A stretch of DNA of 64,000 nt. Source: Plazaster borealis (taxonomy: Eukaryota; Echinodermata; Asteroidea; Forcipulatida; Labidiasteridae). The stretch is taken from assembly GCA_021014325.1 (NCBI GenBank), contig CM037459.1, positions 11,193,501-11,257,500 of the forward strand. Direction: 5' to 3'. Positions within the stretch are counted from its first letter, which is position 1. Every line of letters starts with the position of its first letter. The notes below the pieces were generated by a model. That model saw only the letters and a list, made by a program, of their open reading frames with translations. It did not search any database and had not been told where the DNA came from. The position numbers and the translations under genes were made by a program. Positions 50,541 through 62,500 of this stretch are shown here, piece after piece.

Positions 50541-53500
50541 TTAATGAACGATGGTTTCTTTGGTAATGATCTTGTCGTACAAACTCGCATCCAGTGGAAC
50601 GTACGTCTCGGTTGGTCTGTCCATGAAGAACAACCGATCAGGCAAGCATGCCCCCGGTTCGAATCCCTCCTTCACCAATGCTACCTTGCGGTACTTGTAG
50701 GTGTTCGTGGTCTCCATTTGGCCTCTGATCCTAATCAGTTTCGGACATGCGTACAGGGGCAGTCGGTTGATGACGTGGGCGTATAGCTCTTTCCACTGCG
50801 AGGCTTGGTCCTCGTCTTGAATTGAAATGGCCGCCATTCCAACTCGTCCATCATACCCTGCATCATGATGGAAAACAACAATGATACTAATCTGCATTAA
50901 CATAATTTATTGTAAACTCTGTCCTGAGAGCAAAATGCCCCAGGTTCGAATCCCTCCTTCAACTAATCTAATTTGTAGTACTTGTAGGTGTTCGCTGTAT
51001 CCGTTTGGCGTATAGCCTGAATCAGTTTCTGAATTTAGCCATTCGGGCACTTAGTGATGAGACGCCCCGAGCTTGATTCCCAATAACCGGTTCCAGATTT
51101 TAAGGTTAATTCAGAGAAATGATTAAGTTAACATTATGTTTTGTCCAAGTTGAATTTATGTTGCTATTATTATGTGGTATAGCCTCTCCCATCTTGTGGA
51201 ATTGTGTTTGAAAAGACAGATACATGAGACCATCTTCAACTGTTATACAGATATGCCATTCAGGCAGATAGATTTTTTCAGTGCAAACTTGAAATTACTA
51301 CAATGTTGCTGATCAAGACAAAGCTAATCAAAACATTTCTCTTCTCTCGTATGCAACAACGAATCAAATGTCAAATGTCGAAGTCCATGTCCAACAGCCA
51401 CCGTGTCGCAATCGGGTCACACCTGGCCAGACGAACTTGGGGCACTTGTTGACGGTGTGCCTTGCGGTCTGATCAGCAGCTCCACAGCCACACACTCATG
51501 TGTTGGCTTCATGTGCCTCTTGTGCAGCATATGTCCAGTGCGCCCGTGGCTTGTGAGGAGCTCGTTTAGGCGACACCAGCTCTTTCTGGGAAGGTTGAAG
51601 CCAGCTGGTGCATAACCAATTTGTAATTCGTAACTCAGCCGATGATATCTATTAATAAGCCTATCTTACATGGAAGTCAATTTTGTATTATACAAAACAT
51701 TATTAAGAATCTTACCTTGGACTTTCACTCCATAAACTACTGCCTCGGTGATAATTGGGAAATCAGTTAAAACTGCTGCTACTTCAGACGATGAAACATT
51801 CTCTCCTTTCCATCTGTAAACGATGTGAACAAACAATATTGCACACCAATTTATTAATATTATGGCTAAGTCGTTTTTTAATGATAACATGATTGTATTA
51901 CTGTACAGTATACCGGTATATTTAACGATGTTGTGCAACAAATTTCGCCCTATTACTGTTTGAATATGTTGAGTAAATATTGTATTAATATCCGAATTTG
52001 AATGAACATCCTATCCATTAAAAGTGTCAGTCGTGGAATTTATGCATCGAGTCAATCATGATTTTATTTTGAAGCTCTTCGGCTCAGAGCAGAAAGGACT
52101 TATATTAAGACCTACACAGACCGAGTCGACCCAGTCGGCTCAGAGCAGAAAGGACTTATTCCCCTATTACATTGTGTTTAGCCTATGTCTTACAAGTACT
52201 TTCTGCTGTGGGCCGACTGGGTCCGTTTCTGTGTCTTATAAGTCCTTTCTGCTCTGAGCTGACGAGAAATTATTTAGACTATAGACAGACCTATACAATA
52301 ATTAAAGACAGACACAATAAGAAATGCTGAGTTGGAAAATATGTATCGACGAAAAATTACGTTTCCACATTCAATATTAGCTATAACATTACAAGTATTA
52401 TTGGAACTTTTGTCACTTTTCACCATGCTTTTACCTAAAAGTATCTCCAAGTCTGTCCTTAAAAAAGACGTGGTTTGTTTCATCAATCATCATAAGATCC
52501 CCAGTGTTGAAGTAATAGTCCCCCTTTGCGAGGACATCCTTCACGATCTTCTTCTCATTGGCTGCCCGGCCGGCTACATAGCCACTGAAGGGTGCATCGC
52601 GGGTGATTTTCGTCACCAACAGACCCGTTTTTCCTGGTGATGTTTTAGACAGCAAATAAACACTTAAAATTCTGATCATAATAACTAACGTACAAGACCC
52701 AATGGTTTTGAAGTTTTGAGAAAACGGTTTGTGTAACATTTTAATATTTTTATCATACCACCACTGTATCTTTTTTTTCGGATAGTGGACTGTGCCATGC
52801 GGGACCCGCCTATTTTGTCCTTCCAGCCTCGGTTTAATTTCGTTGAAATGATTGAGAGAAAAAAGACGGCTACACGATGATAAACATTTAAGGTCTAAAT
52901 TGAGAATTGCAAAGGCCATTGTAGCATTTTTCGAAATAACACCGATGATGGCGGTAGACCAAAGTCCAAGGGCTTTTCATATTCTAGTTATTGATCTTTA
53001 AAGTGTCACTATAGTGAGAATTTGGAAAGCAGAAACAATTATACACCTTGCAGATATTATATCAGACTACTGTTTTATGAGTTACTTGAGTTATTTGGAT
53101 TCGTAGGTTTTGTGTAACATCACATCAAAAAAGTTGGTCATTATTGGGGATTGGCGAAACTTTCGAGCATTTGGCCGTTGAGGGCGTTTGATTGGTTCGA
53201 AAATTCATGACGTCGCAAGGTGGATTAGGTTGCTCATGTTATTGCGCAATCACTGACTACAGCAGTGTGCGAGCATGGACGGATGCAAGAGGCCTGCCGT
53301 GAAGCTCACGTCCTGATGGTTGAAGGTCTCTAAAAATGCCAAAAACGTGTGTTGTTGGAGGCTGCACAAGGAACACCAATAAAAATCCGGTACTTAGCTT
53401 CCTAAAATTGCTGGGAGATTCAGCTAATTTAGGAAGGAGAGGGTGCGTTTTGTAAATCAACGCGATCGAACTTCATTCAATGCTTCACTGATGACTGCAT

Positions 53501-56500
53501 GGAAACAGTCATTGGCGAAGCCAAGCAAGAGTTTGGATTCGCCCGTAAAACGTTGCCTTGAAAAAGTGTGCAGTTCCCACACTGAAGGCCCCTAATACTG
53601 CCACAACGTGGTCTGCAGGAAAGCAAGATGAAAAGCCGGAATGTGGGGGAGCCAAACGGAGGGTTAAAAAGGAGCAAACACAGGTAAGTCGGGGAGTGTT
53701 TGGCGAAACCGGGGAGGTAAAACTAAAATTCAGTATGGGGAGGACTCCCCGCGTAGATGATCGGGTCGGCCGAGCCGCCGAAGTTCTTTCCCGTTTTTGA
53801 AAAAAATGCGGCTTTGACATGTTATATTATTGTACGGCCCTTTTTATGAAATATATTTTATGGTAGTCATGCATTATGCTGTATTGTTTGATCAAACGAT
53901 CGATCATGATGATCGGTAAAGCGGTGTCCGGATATCGGGCAAAACATGGTGTTCACATTGTCAATAAACAATTACTATGCTAATCCTTCCGTAAAATAGA
54001 AGTGGCTAGCTTCTTCCATCCCGTCATTGTTGATATAATCCTGTCATTGTTACCTGTAGCTCTCAATAGTCTCTGAATGAGCTGTAGCTGCAGCTGCAGT
54101 ATGAACTTGACAATTAATATGGGGCCAGGGATTGTAAGGAAAAGCACAACCACATGATGAATATTTAAAGCTATCTGCATGTGTCCATAACAAATAAAAC
54201 AGAAATAACACACACAGAATAAAATAAAGGAAGGGGTGTTCAATCCACTCACCACTTTTTCATTCATTATGACAACTGAGATACGTTCTTTGCTCATGAA
54301 AGATAACATTATTTATTGGTCATAATGAGTGAAATATTAGTTGAGTGTCTTTCTAAAGTAATCCCCCAAAGAAAAGAAAAAATAAAAACATAAACTTAAA
54401 TCAAGTTATGAAGTTTAAGGGTGAATTTTAAATTTGTTCTCAATGGATTGCATTATTCTGCTTTTGCTAGATGCTGAAGGAACAGCTGAAACGACTGGAC
54501 CCTCCGCGTCTGCTACACCGAGTACGCCAGCTCATTTGTCGGATAAGGTACATGAAACGTCGACTAGCCAAAAGGGACACAAGAAACATGGGAAGACACT
54601 GATTGGGGAGTCAAGCACAATGGAGGGTCACGGTCAGAGTTCAACAGAAACGTCGACTAGCCGAAAGGGACACAAGAAACATGGGAAGACACGGATTGGG
54701 GAGTCTAGCACAATGGAGGGTCATGGTCAGAGTTCAACAGGAACGGTGTTGAGTCGAAAGAGACACAAGAAACATGGGATACAGATTGGAGAGTCCAGCA
54801 CAATAGAGGGTGTCGGTCAGAGTTCAGCAGGAACGGTGTCTGCATGGCTGGCTGCATGCCTTTAAAAAAATGGCTGCATGGAATCTTGAACTGAGCATAC
54901 TCAATGCCCTTTTTAACTACTGAAAAACATGAAATGATTGTTATTGTAGTCTGAATCCGAATTTAGGATAAAGAAAAATGTGTCTCAACTAATACGGTAT
55001 CTAGAAAGTTCAGTGTTTTACAGAAGGCTAAAAATAACAAGCCAAAGGAATGTAAATTATGAAGCAAATATATTCTGTGACCCAGAATAAATGTTTATTT
55101 TAATCTTTCAATTTATCAGAAGTTGATATTGTAACAGAAAGTTGAAAAAAAGTGTGCAAATACAAAATCACATACTAATTAAACCAAAATTACAACAGTT
55201 TTTACAGCTTTTAAGCTCTAAAATTTACTGCATTAACCAAAAGTTCTATAGTACCGTTTGCTATTAGCAAGATTTGCTAAAAGATCAAAAGTATGATAAA
55301 GTTCAGTGTACAGTATAAGTATAAGAAGTGTGACATTATTAGGGAAGTAGTGTATAAATGTACATCATGTACAGCTATGTAAATTGTCATTTTTAGATTA
55401 AAAAAGTTGCAAAAATATCATGAAAGTGTCAACACTATGCCAAGATACAAAAAGGTAGTACCAGAGATGTACATGAATGAGAGGTGTAAATTACTTTCAA
55501 GTGGACATTTTTATTAAAAAACTCAAAACACATGGGTCAAAAGTGACAATATACTTCTAGCCATAGGCTAATGGTTTTATGAGCATAGCCAGCAGCTGAT
55601 GGGCATTTGGTAGGCCAATGGGCTAGTGAATAAAATGCATTATAATAATGCAAAAAAATTCAGTATCTCAGGAAGGACATGATAATGCTCAACAACTTTT
55701 GTTTCTCGGTCTACTGATTTGTTGTTTTTGAAGTCCTCCTATAGTCAATTTTTCTTTCGAAATTCATAACTAACAAATTCTGTGGTGTATTTCAATAATT
55801 TAAATATGTAAATCTTGAAAATAAAACACTTTTTGTGCAGGACACATGTAATTACAAAATGTGGACATGACTAGCCCTGTGGGCTACCACAAATTCAAGT
55901 TAATTGCTACCTCTGTAAACAACATGCTGTTTGATTAAATTCCATACCAAGTAGGGGTGTAACGACTAACGATATGATATGATCACAATGCACCACAGTC
56001 TGTTTCATGATGAATAATGAAAGTTTAGAAAATGTTACACAGGGAATAATTCTTAACAAAGCAAGAAAAAACAACCCAACAATTTCCTGTGTTTACTTAC
56101 ACACAACTATTATGATAAATAAATTTATCACAAGTTCTTCATCATGTTTATTGTCAATGTACATGTATTGTTATTTCCTTAATAGGCAGCATGTGTACTG
56201 TGGAATTTCACTCTTACGAGTTTGATTGTCAATAAAGGCATGCAATATCTCTTCCTTTATAGTGCCATAAAAAATGTGAAAACACTGCCTTCTTGCAATT
56301 TTCTGTTAGCTTGGCAGTTCCTTTATTTTTTTTTCTTCAAATCAGCATGTCCATGTCTAAAGTGAAATTAAACATCAAATATATATATTGTAATGTACAT
56401 GAAAAGTGCAGACACAAAAAAGAATGTTAATCCAGTTCGGGATAGCTGAAGCCTTTGTATGTACCATCTGGGTTTGGGTATGTCCGTCGGATAGTATTCA

Positions 56501-59500
56501 ATACACAGGATGGGAGTTGAACCCGGTTGAATCTTCCCAAATATCCCCAACACCATCTTACGACTTGACGATAAGCCACATGTTGATATTTCCTGGAGAT
56601 AAATGAGAAATTAATAAATGGAACAAATAAGTAATAAGTGAGGAAACTTGTGAATTTACTAGTTCATACAGTATAAAGTATAGCTGTTTATTATAACAGA
56701 TCTGCCTTGTACTGTTACATGTAATCTTGTTGACCACATACAATGTACAAACAATATAATTCTAAAATGGAAAAAGGAAAGTTGTAAGTTTCTGTCGAGT
56801 TCAGTTGTGTAATGGGTTTTTTCTTATCTGATTCTATGTTCTATTTAATGTGCAGTGTACATGAGTGTACTTTAACTATGTGCAGGGGAATGACAAAAAA
56901 ACAATGTCTTTTGTTGAACTTTATTTCAATGTACAATATGGGTAATATTAAACAGCTCAAAGTTTTAAATATAAATTCACTTTTGTCTTGAAACACTACT
57001 TACTGGTCAACCGTTCCCTGTACACCCCTTCTCCCATATTGAGCTTGGTACTGCAAATGTGCTGTCTGGAGAACTGCTGGAGCAGCACGCTTCAAACCAT
57101 TCATGCTGGCTGAAACATTGGTCCGGAAGATTCAGGTCAATCCCCAAATCTGTCATTTTTGTGCTAATAAAACTCTTTACAGCAAATACAGTTTGATATG
57201 ACAGGTTCCATGACGCAATGTCCACAACTACACCTGAAAATAATTGGGGGGGGGGGGTGGAGCGGAAACAATTAATTTAACGTTGTCTTTCAGTCTAGTG
57301 TATAGTCTAGTGTCTTTTTTGTCTTTCTTTTTATTTATTTATTTTAATGTTATTATTATTTGATTTATTATTATCTTTATTTACTTTTTCTTTGGGGGGG
57401 GGTTCCCTTTTTTAATTTTGTTGGGGTGTATGAGTGTGTCACAACCTTTATTCGAAATTACTGTTTTTGTTGAACTTACCAATGGGGTAGCGTGCACCAA
57501 ATTTAAATGTCGAACTGGTTAAGAATGCTGGGTGAGATTAAAGGTAATTCAGGATAGACAAGTTTTTTTTCGCACAATCCGGGATTGAAATACCAACCTG
57601 GATTAATGACATTAGAATCATGTTTGATTTTTGAATGAACCCTGACAATTTATTAGACATCACTCCAGGTCCACCACATCCAACCCAACTCAAAACATAT
57701 TTTCTCCATCTCTTTTATTTCAAAAAATTAATTTTTTTTAATAGGTAAAGGAATTACACAAACATGAACCATACACAATTTACAACTAGACTTATTGTAC
57801 ATGTTCTCTGGGTACACGACTATCTACTTACATGTACATGTACGAGTAAATTGTACATACATGTACAACACACACTGTAGTCCCTGTTTTGGAAATATGC
57901 ATGGCAATATGTATGTACATGTACATGTACATGTACATGTACACTATTATTGTACAAAATAGTCGTAGTCAATCGGCGAACTTCATATTCACCGTACCGG
58001 GCAATGAGAAATATTTCACGTATAAATATAGACCAGTTGTGTACAGGTGTATTATGATCCCCTTTTATCTTGATAAACAACTCACCATGTCGGTGTTTAA
58101 AAGCCGATTGTGTCCTGTTCAGGGTCGACTTCGTCGTCATCTCCACCTTGGCCTACCGGAGCGAGTGGCTCGAACCGGTAGGGTTCTGCACCACGGATTT
58201 CCTCATCATGGTCTTCGACTTCGTCATCTGGCGAACTGAAACTGCTGGAATCACTAGCAGAATTCTGCCACTGTCGCTACTGTCACCATGAACGACTTCC
58301 TCGGTTACACTGTTATCTTCCTTTCAGCAATGGTGAAATTTGGGCGAGAATTCGCGAAACAAGCTTGAGCGCAGGGAAAATAATTGCTTCGTTCACGCAG
58401 TGTGGGACGCTGTTAGTGCGTGTCAACAAACAGACCAATCCACCCGGTGACGTCACGCAGTTGGGCGCGGAATGGGGAGGCACAGAGGCTCTTTTCGCGA
58501 TTCGGAGTGGCGAGTGCAAAAAATGGGGCTGTAAAAATCGTTGTTTAGGCATGACAAAAATGACCAATTTTTTTAATTTTTTTTATGTGACATAATGAAG
58601 TATCATTTTACAGTTTTATTGGAAAAGGGAACCTCAAAAAAAATCGCTCTAGTGACACTTTAACTTTTCAGTTCGGTACAAGAAATATCTAATACATTTT
58701 ACGGGTAACAAAACTACAATACAATAAAGTGACGAACAAATAAACATAACAGCTAGCATTACAGAAATATATAATTCACCTTGAGGTAGAACGATGCACT
58801 TTCCTGTGGCGTCTCTGATTGGTTCTGCCGTCTCCCAATTGCAATCTATTATCTCAACACCGCCTGCAAGTTTCTGTGGGGTGATAAAGTTAAAAATGTA
58901 AATTTGTGTTCCGAAGATTAGTTTTATAATCAGCTTCCTATAGTTAATAATATTATTAATAAACAATATTGATATAGCGCCAAATTCCGTCTATAGAAGG
59001 ACACTCAAGGCGCTTTACAGATATAAAGATGTAAAATAAGAAGCCAATAAACATACCGGGTTTATATAAAACAACTGTCAACAAAAACAGGAATTTAATG
59101 AACCCCTTAAAAAACATGAACCTACTACAAACTTACTTAAACGTAGGGTCATACTTTGGTAATGACCCTCAAGAAATGCGTGTAATTTCTATCCGAAAGC
59201 TTACTTGTTGTAAAGATGGTAATGTAATATGTAAATATGGTAATGTGCGTCATGCGAAATTATTTCGTCTGAAATGACCCCGTTGATCATAAATCAATAA
59301 AAATATTTGCATATGCATGAATCGTTTCTCAAATTTCTCATGTTAGTGTCCGTTCGCGAATGCTGCGACCAGAGATGCGGTTGGTACCTGCTGTCACCTC
59401 GCTATACGTTCGCGTGAGAATACCCTGAAATGTTTGTTGCTGTTTTCTCAGCAAGTAGACGCTCCATTCAGCTGAATCTTAAACATGTGACTTTCATTGT

Positions 59501-62500
59501 AGGCAATTTGTCTTGACAATTGTGCCCATAAATCAGCGTTACGTTGACAAAAACCAAACGATGACCCTAACCAACCAGAGGCTGAAGGGCACAATAGGCT
59601 GGCCCTACTTTGCCAATAATCCCATGATTAAGATGCTATTGGAAATAGGGAACGTGACAGGGGCAGTGACAGTAATGATAAATGTTTGTGATTTCTCATC
59701 GGACCTAAATGGACTTATATGATAAACAAAAACTGTTCTAATCTTACCTTCATAAGTGGGGGATACGTTCCCACAGCTCCAACTGTGTCGTCCAAGTTGA
59801 AAAAACCCCGGTTGCCCTCACTGGCTGCGTAGAACTCACCAATCTGCTTAATGTTGAAACGCTCTTTGAAATCCACCCAAATGTCCTCGCCGAGCCCGTT
59901 CCCTACGGCCAAGCGGACTGTGTGACCATATTTCCCGTCAAGATCCGACTGAAGGGAGGGAAAAACAAAGCATAGACACATATCAAGATGAAGAGTTACC
60001 CGTACTGATTTTTAGAGACAATAGGTCTACTCTGCCCTGTATTGTTAGAAGGGTACGTACAATGATCCAACATTTTCAAAAATTATATTGGATAATAAAG
60101 AAATAGTATTTGAAGAGCCCCATAAAAAAATTCCAAAACGATATCTGAAAAAAAATAATCAAACAGAGTGCATCGGTGTAAAATATACACCTGTTTTTAC
60201 TCTTAACGCATCATTTCTTAAAGGCACTGGACACGTTTGGTAATTGTCAAAGACCACTATTCTCACTTGGTGTATCCCAACATATGCATAAAATAACAAG
60301 CCTGTGAAACTTTGGGCTCAATTGGTCATCGAAGTTGCAAGAAAATGATGAAAGAAAAAACACCCTTGTTGTACAAATGTGTGTGCTTTTATATGCCTAG
60401 AAACGTTTCTGAAGTCTTTTAATATTTTAGTGAGAAATTACGTCTTTCTCAAAAACTACGTTACTTCAGAGGGAGTCGTTTCTCTCAATGTTTTATACAA
60501 TCAACAGCTCTTCGTTGCTCGTTACCAGGTAAGTTTTTATGGTAATATATATTTTGAGCAAAAACCAATCGTGTACAGTGCCTTTAAATGGTAGTTTTTT
60601 ATAAAACATCCATACTGGTCGAGGATATAATCTGAATAACAAGGAGTCGCACTTTGCATGACCGGAAAGTGTGGAGTGATGACTTTCAAAAGCCATTTAC
60701 GCAAAACGAGATAACTGTTTGCTTTGCACAGATGAAAGTTGGGTAAGGAATATTAATATAATGTTTTTACACTATTTCAAAAAAGCCTTTTTCGATTCCA
60801 TTTGGGGGTTTAAATGCAAGAGTTGCCGAATTGTGCAACTCTGCGGTTGTGCAATTCGTCAACGAGTCTGCAACTCAACGTTACACAATTTGCACAATGT
60901 TGCAGAATTTGTACTTCTGCGTGGACAGGTCTAATTTCAGTCGCTGCAGTCGAAATAAACAACATAATATGAATCCGTAAGTAAGACCAAATTGAGCCAA
61001 ACCTATCGTACACTACCTTGGGTTGCGCGAGGAGATACCGACATATCTCTCCAATGTACTGCACGACATTGGCCTTGTACTTTCTTACGTCATCCCAAAA
61101 TTGCGAAGCCGAAAACTTTGTTCGTAGTACAACAGTTCCTCCTAAGAATAGAAGAGGAGCACAAAAATGAATGGCCAGGGTAAGGGAAAACTGTGGTGTT
61201 AGTCAATTATCACCAATACTACAGTGTGGTAGTGGTACTAAGTAACACCATGTAGGTGTTTTCACATCCGGAATTTATTATTTGAACACAGTTTTTGCAG
61301 TGTAGGAGTTATGTACTGATGTAACTGCTGTAGTAATTTCTATCCCATTCTCACTTGAATTCAATTATATAAGTTTACGAAAAATAGAATTGCACTGTGG
61401 AGGTTTCTACCCTGAAGACTTGTTGGTTCAAATCCATCTCCAACGAAAACATAGCATACTTATTTCACTTATAACTGTACCATTCATGATACCAAATTGT
61501 TCACACTAGTCCCAGTCTTTAACAAAATATGTTCCCGTTCGAGAAGTTGTTTAAAACTTGTAGAAATCATCTGCAGTCCAACAATTTTTATTTACTATAT
61601 TAGTAACAGAAAAAACCGAAAATGTCGGATTTTTATTATTATTATTCGAACTATGCGGGGCTAACAAAGACAATTATCACACAATTAACAGGGTCCAATT
61701 TCATAGAGGCGGCTTCAGCACAACAAAATTGTGCTTACCAGAATATGGTCACCAGCCAAACTGCCATTTCCTAAATACTGACTAGTATCCTGCTAATTTT
61801 TTGCTTAGAAGAAAAATTGTTAAGCAGGATTTTCTGCTTATGCAGCTCGGAATTGGAACCTGGATTCTCACCTGCACTTATAACATTGCACAGCCCAGCT
61901 ATCATCCCTGCACTATGAAACAGCGGTAGCGAAACGTACATGACATCAGATGGACCAAGGTGGTATAGCTGCAAGACCCTTCCACCTCCAATAACCTTTT
62001 CCTGGAGGAAACGAGCTGCTTTTGGCATTCCTGCAAGGTTGATGACACGAAACAAGTTGAAAAGCATAAATTGAACTGGGTTACTTTTTTCTTGTGTTTT
62101 GTTAAATTATTCTTCATTGGGATATAGAAAAGCTTAAAAGAGCTTTAAGCTCTTTTAAGAACCATGCGCAATGACACCTCTACTGTAGCTGACGGCACAA
62201 AATCATTAATTAGTTAATAACTAATGAATTTTTGTATCAAATATTTTCATTTTTTGTATAGTCTACGCCTATCCTCATATCAACGCAAACAAAACATGAC
62301 AAAGTTCGCTTGTCTGGGAAACTTCGGTCAGCTTGTTCAACCCTGCGCAATGACACCTCTACTGTAAGGCACAAAATCACGAATTAGTTAATAACTAATG
62401 AATTTTTGTATTCAATATTTTCATTTTTGGTATAGTCTACGCCTATCCTCATATCAATGCAAACAAAACATGACAAAGTTCGCTTGTCTGTGAAACTTCG

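Larger units (their letters stand above)
53002..58659. mobile_element. TTAA-flanked DNA transposon carrying THAP and P2X7-ballast-like genes
   Basis: TTAA target duplications lie at 52998-53001 and 58660-58663. The ends read AGTGTCACTATAGTGA (left) and AGTGTCACTAGAGCGA (right, reverse complement): 14 of 16 identical. Similarity continues inward: a CACAT..AAAAAA..TTGGTCATT block (53121-53143 and 58557-58590), then TGACGTC followed by GGTGGATT at 206 bp from the left end and 204 bp from the right end. The termini are therefore long imperfect inverted repeats of about 230 bp. Inside are two converging genes: THAP domain (plus) and P2X7 C-terminal domain (minus), both with broken frames. TTAA duplication plus THAP is characteristic of Kolobok elements; no DDE catalytic domain is visible, so this copy is defective. 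It lies wholly inside one SLC27A intron. Confidence 0.75.

Noticed and set aside
50544..50786. Plus-strand 80-codon frame over the SLC27A terminal exon
   Set aside because: Shadow of the conserved minus-strand exon.
53509..53820. 103-codon minus-strand frame opposite the THAP exon
   Set aside because: It is a shadow of the plus-strand THAP coding sequence, which carries the recognisable motifs.
58070..58291. Plus-strand frames over 57889-58291
   Set aside because: The minus strand here encodes PYRFEPL and the acidic stretch of the P2X7-like exon 1; the plus frames are shadows.
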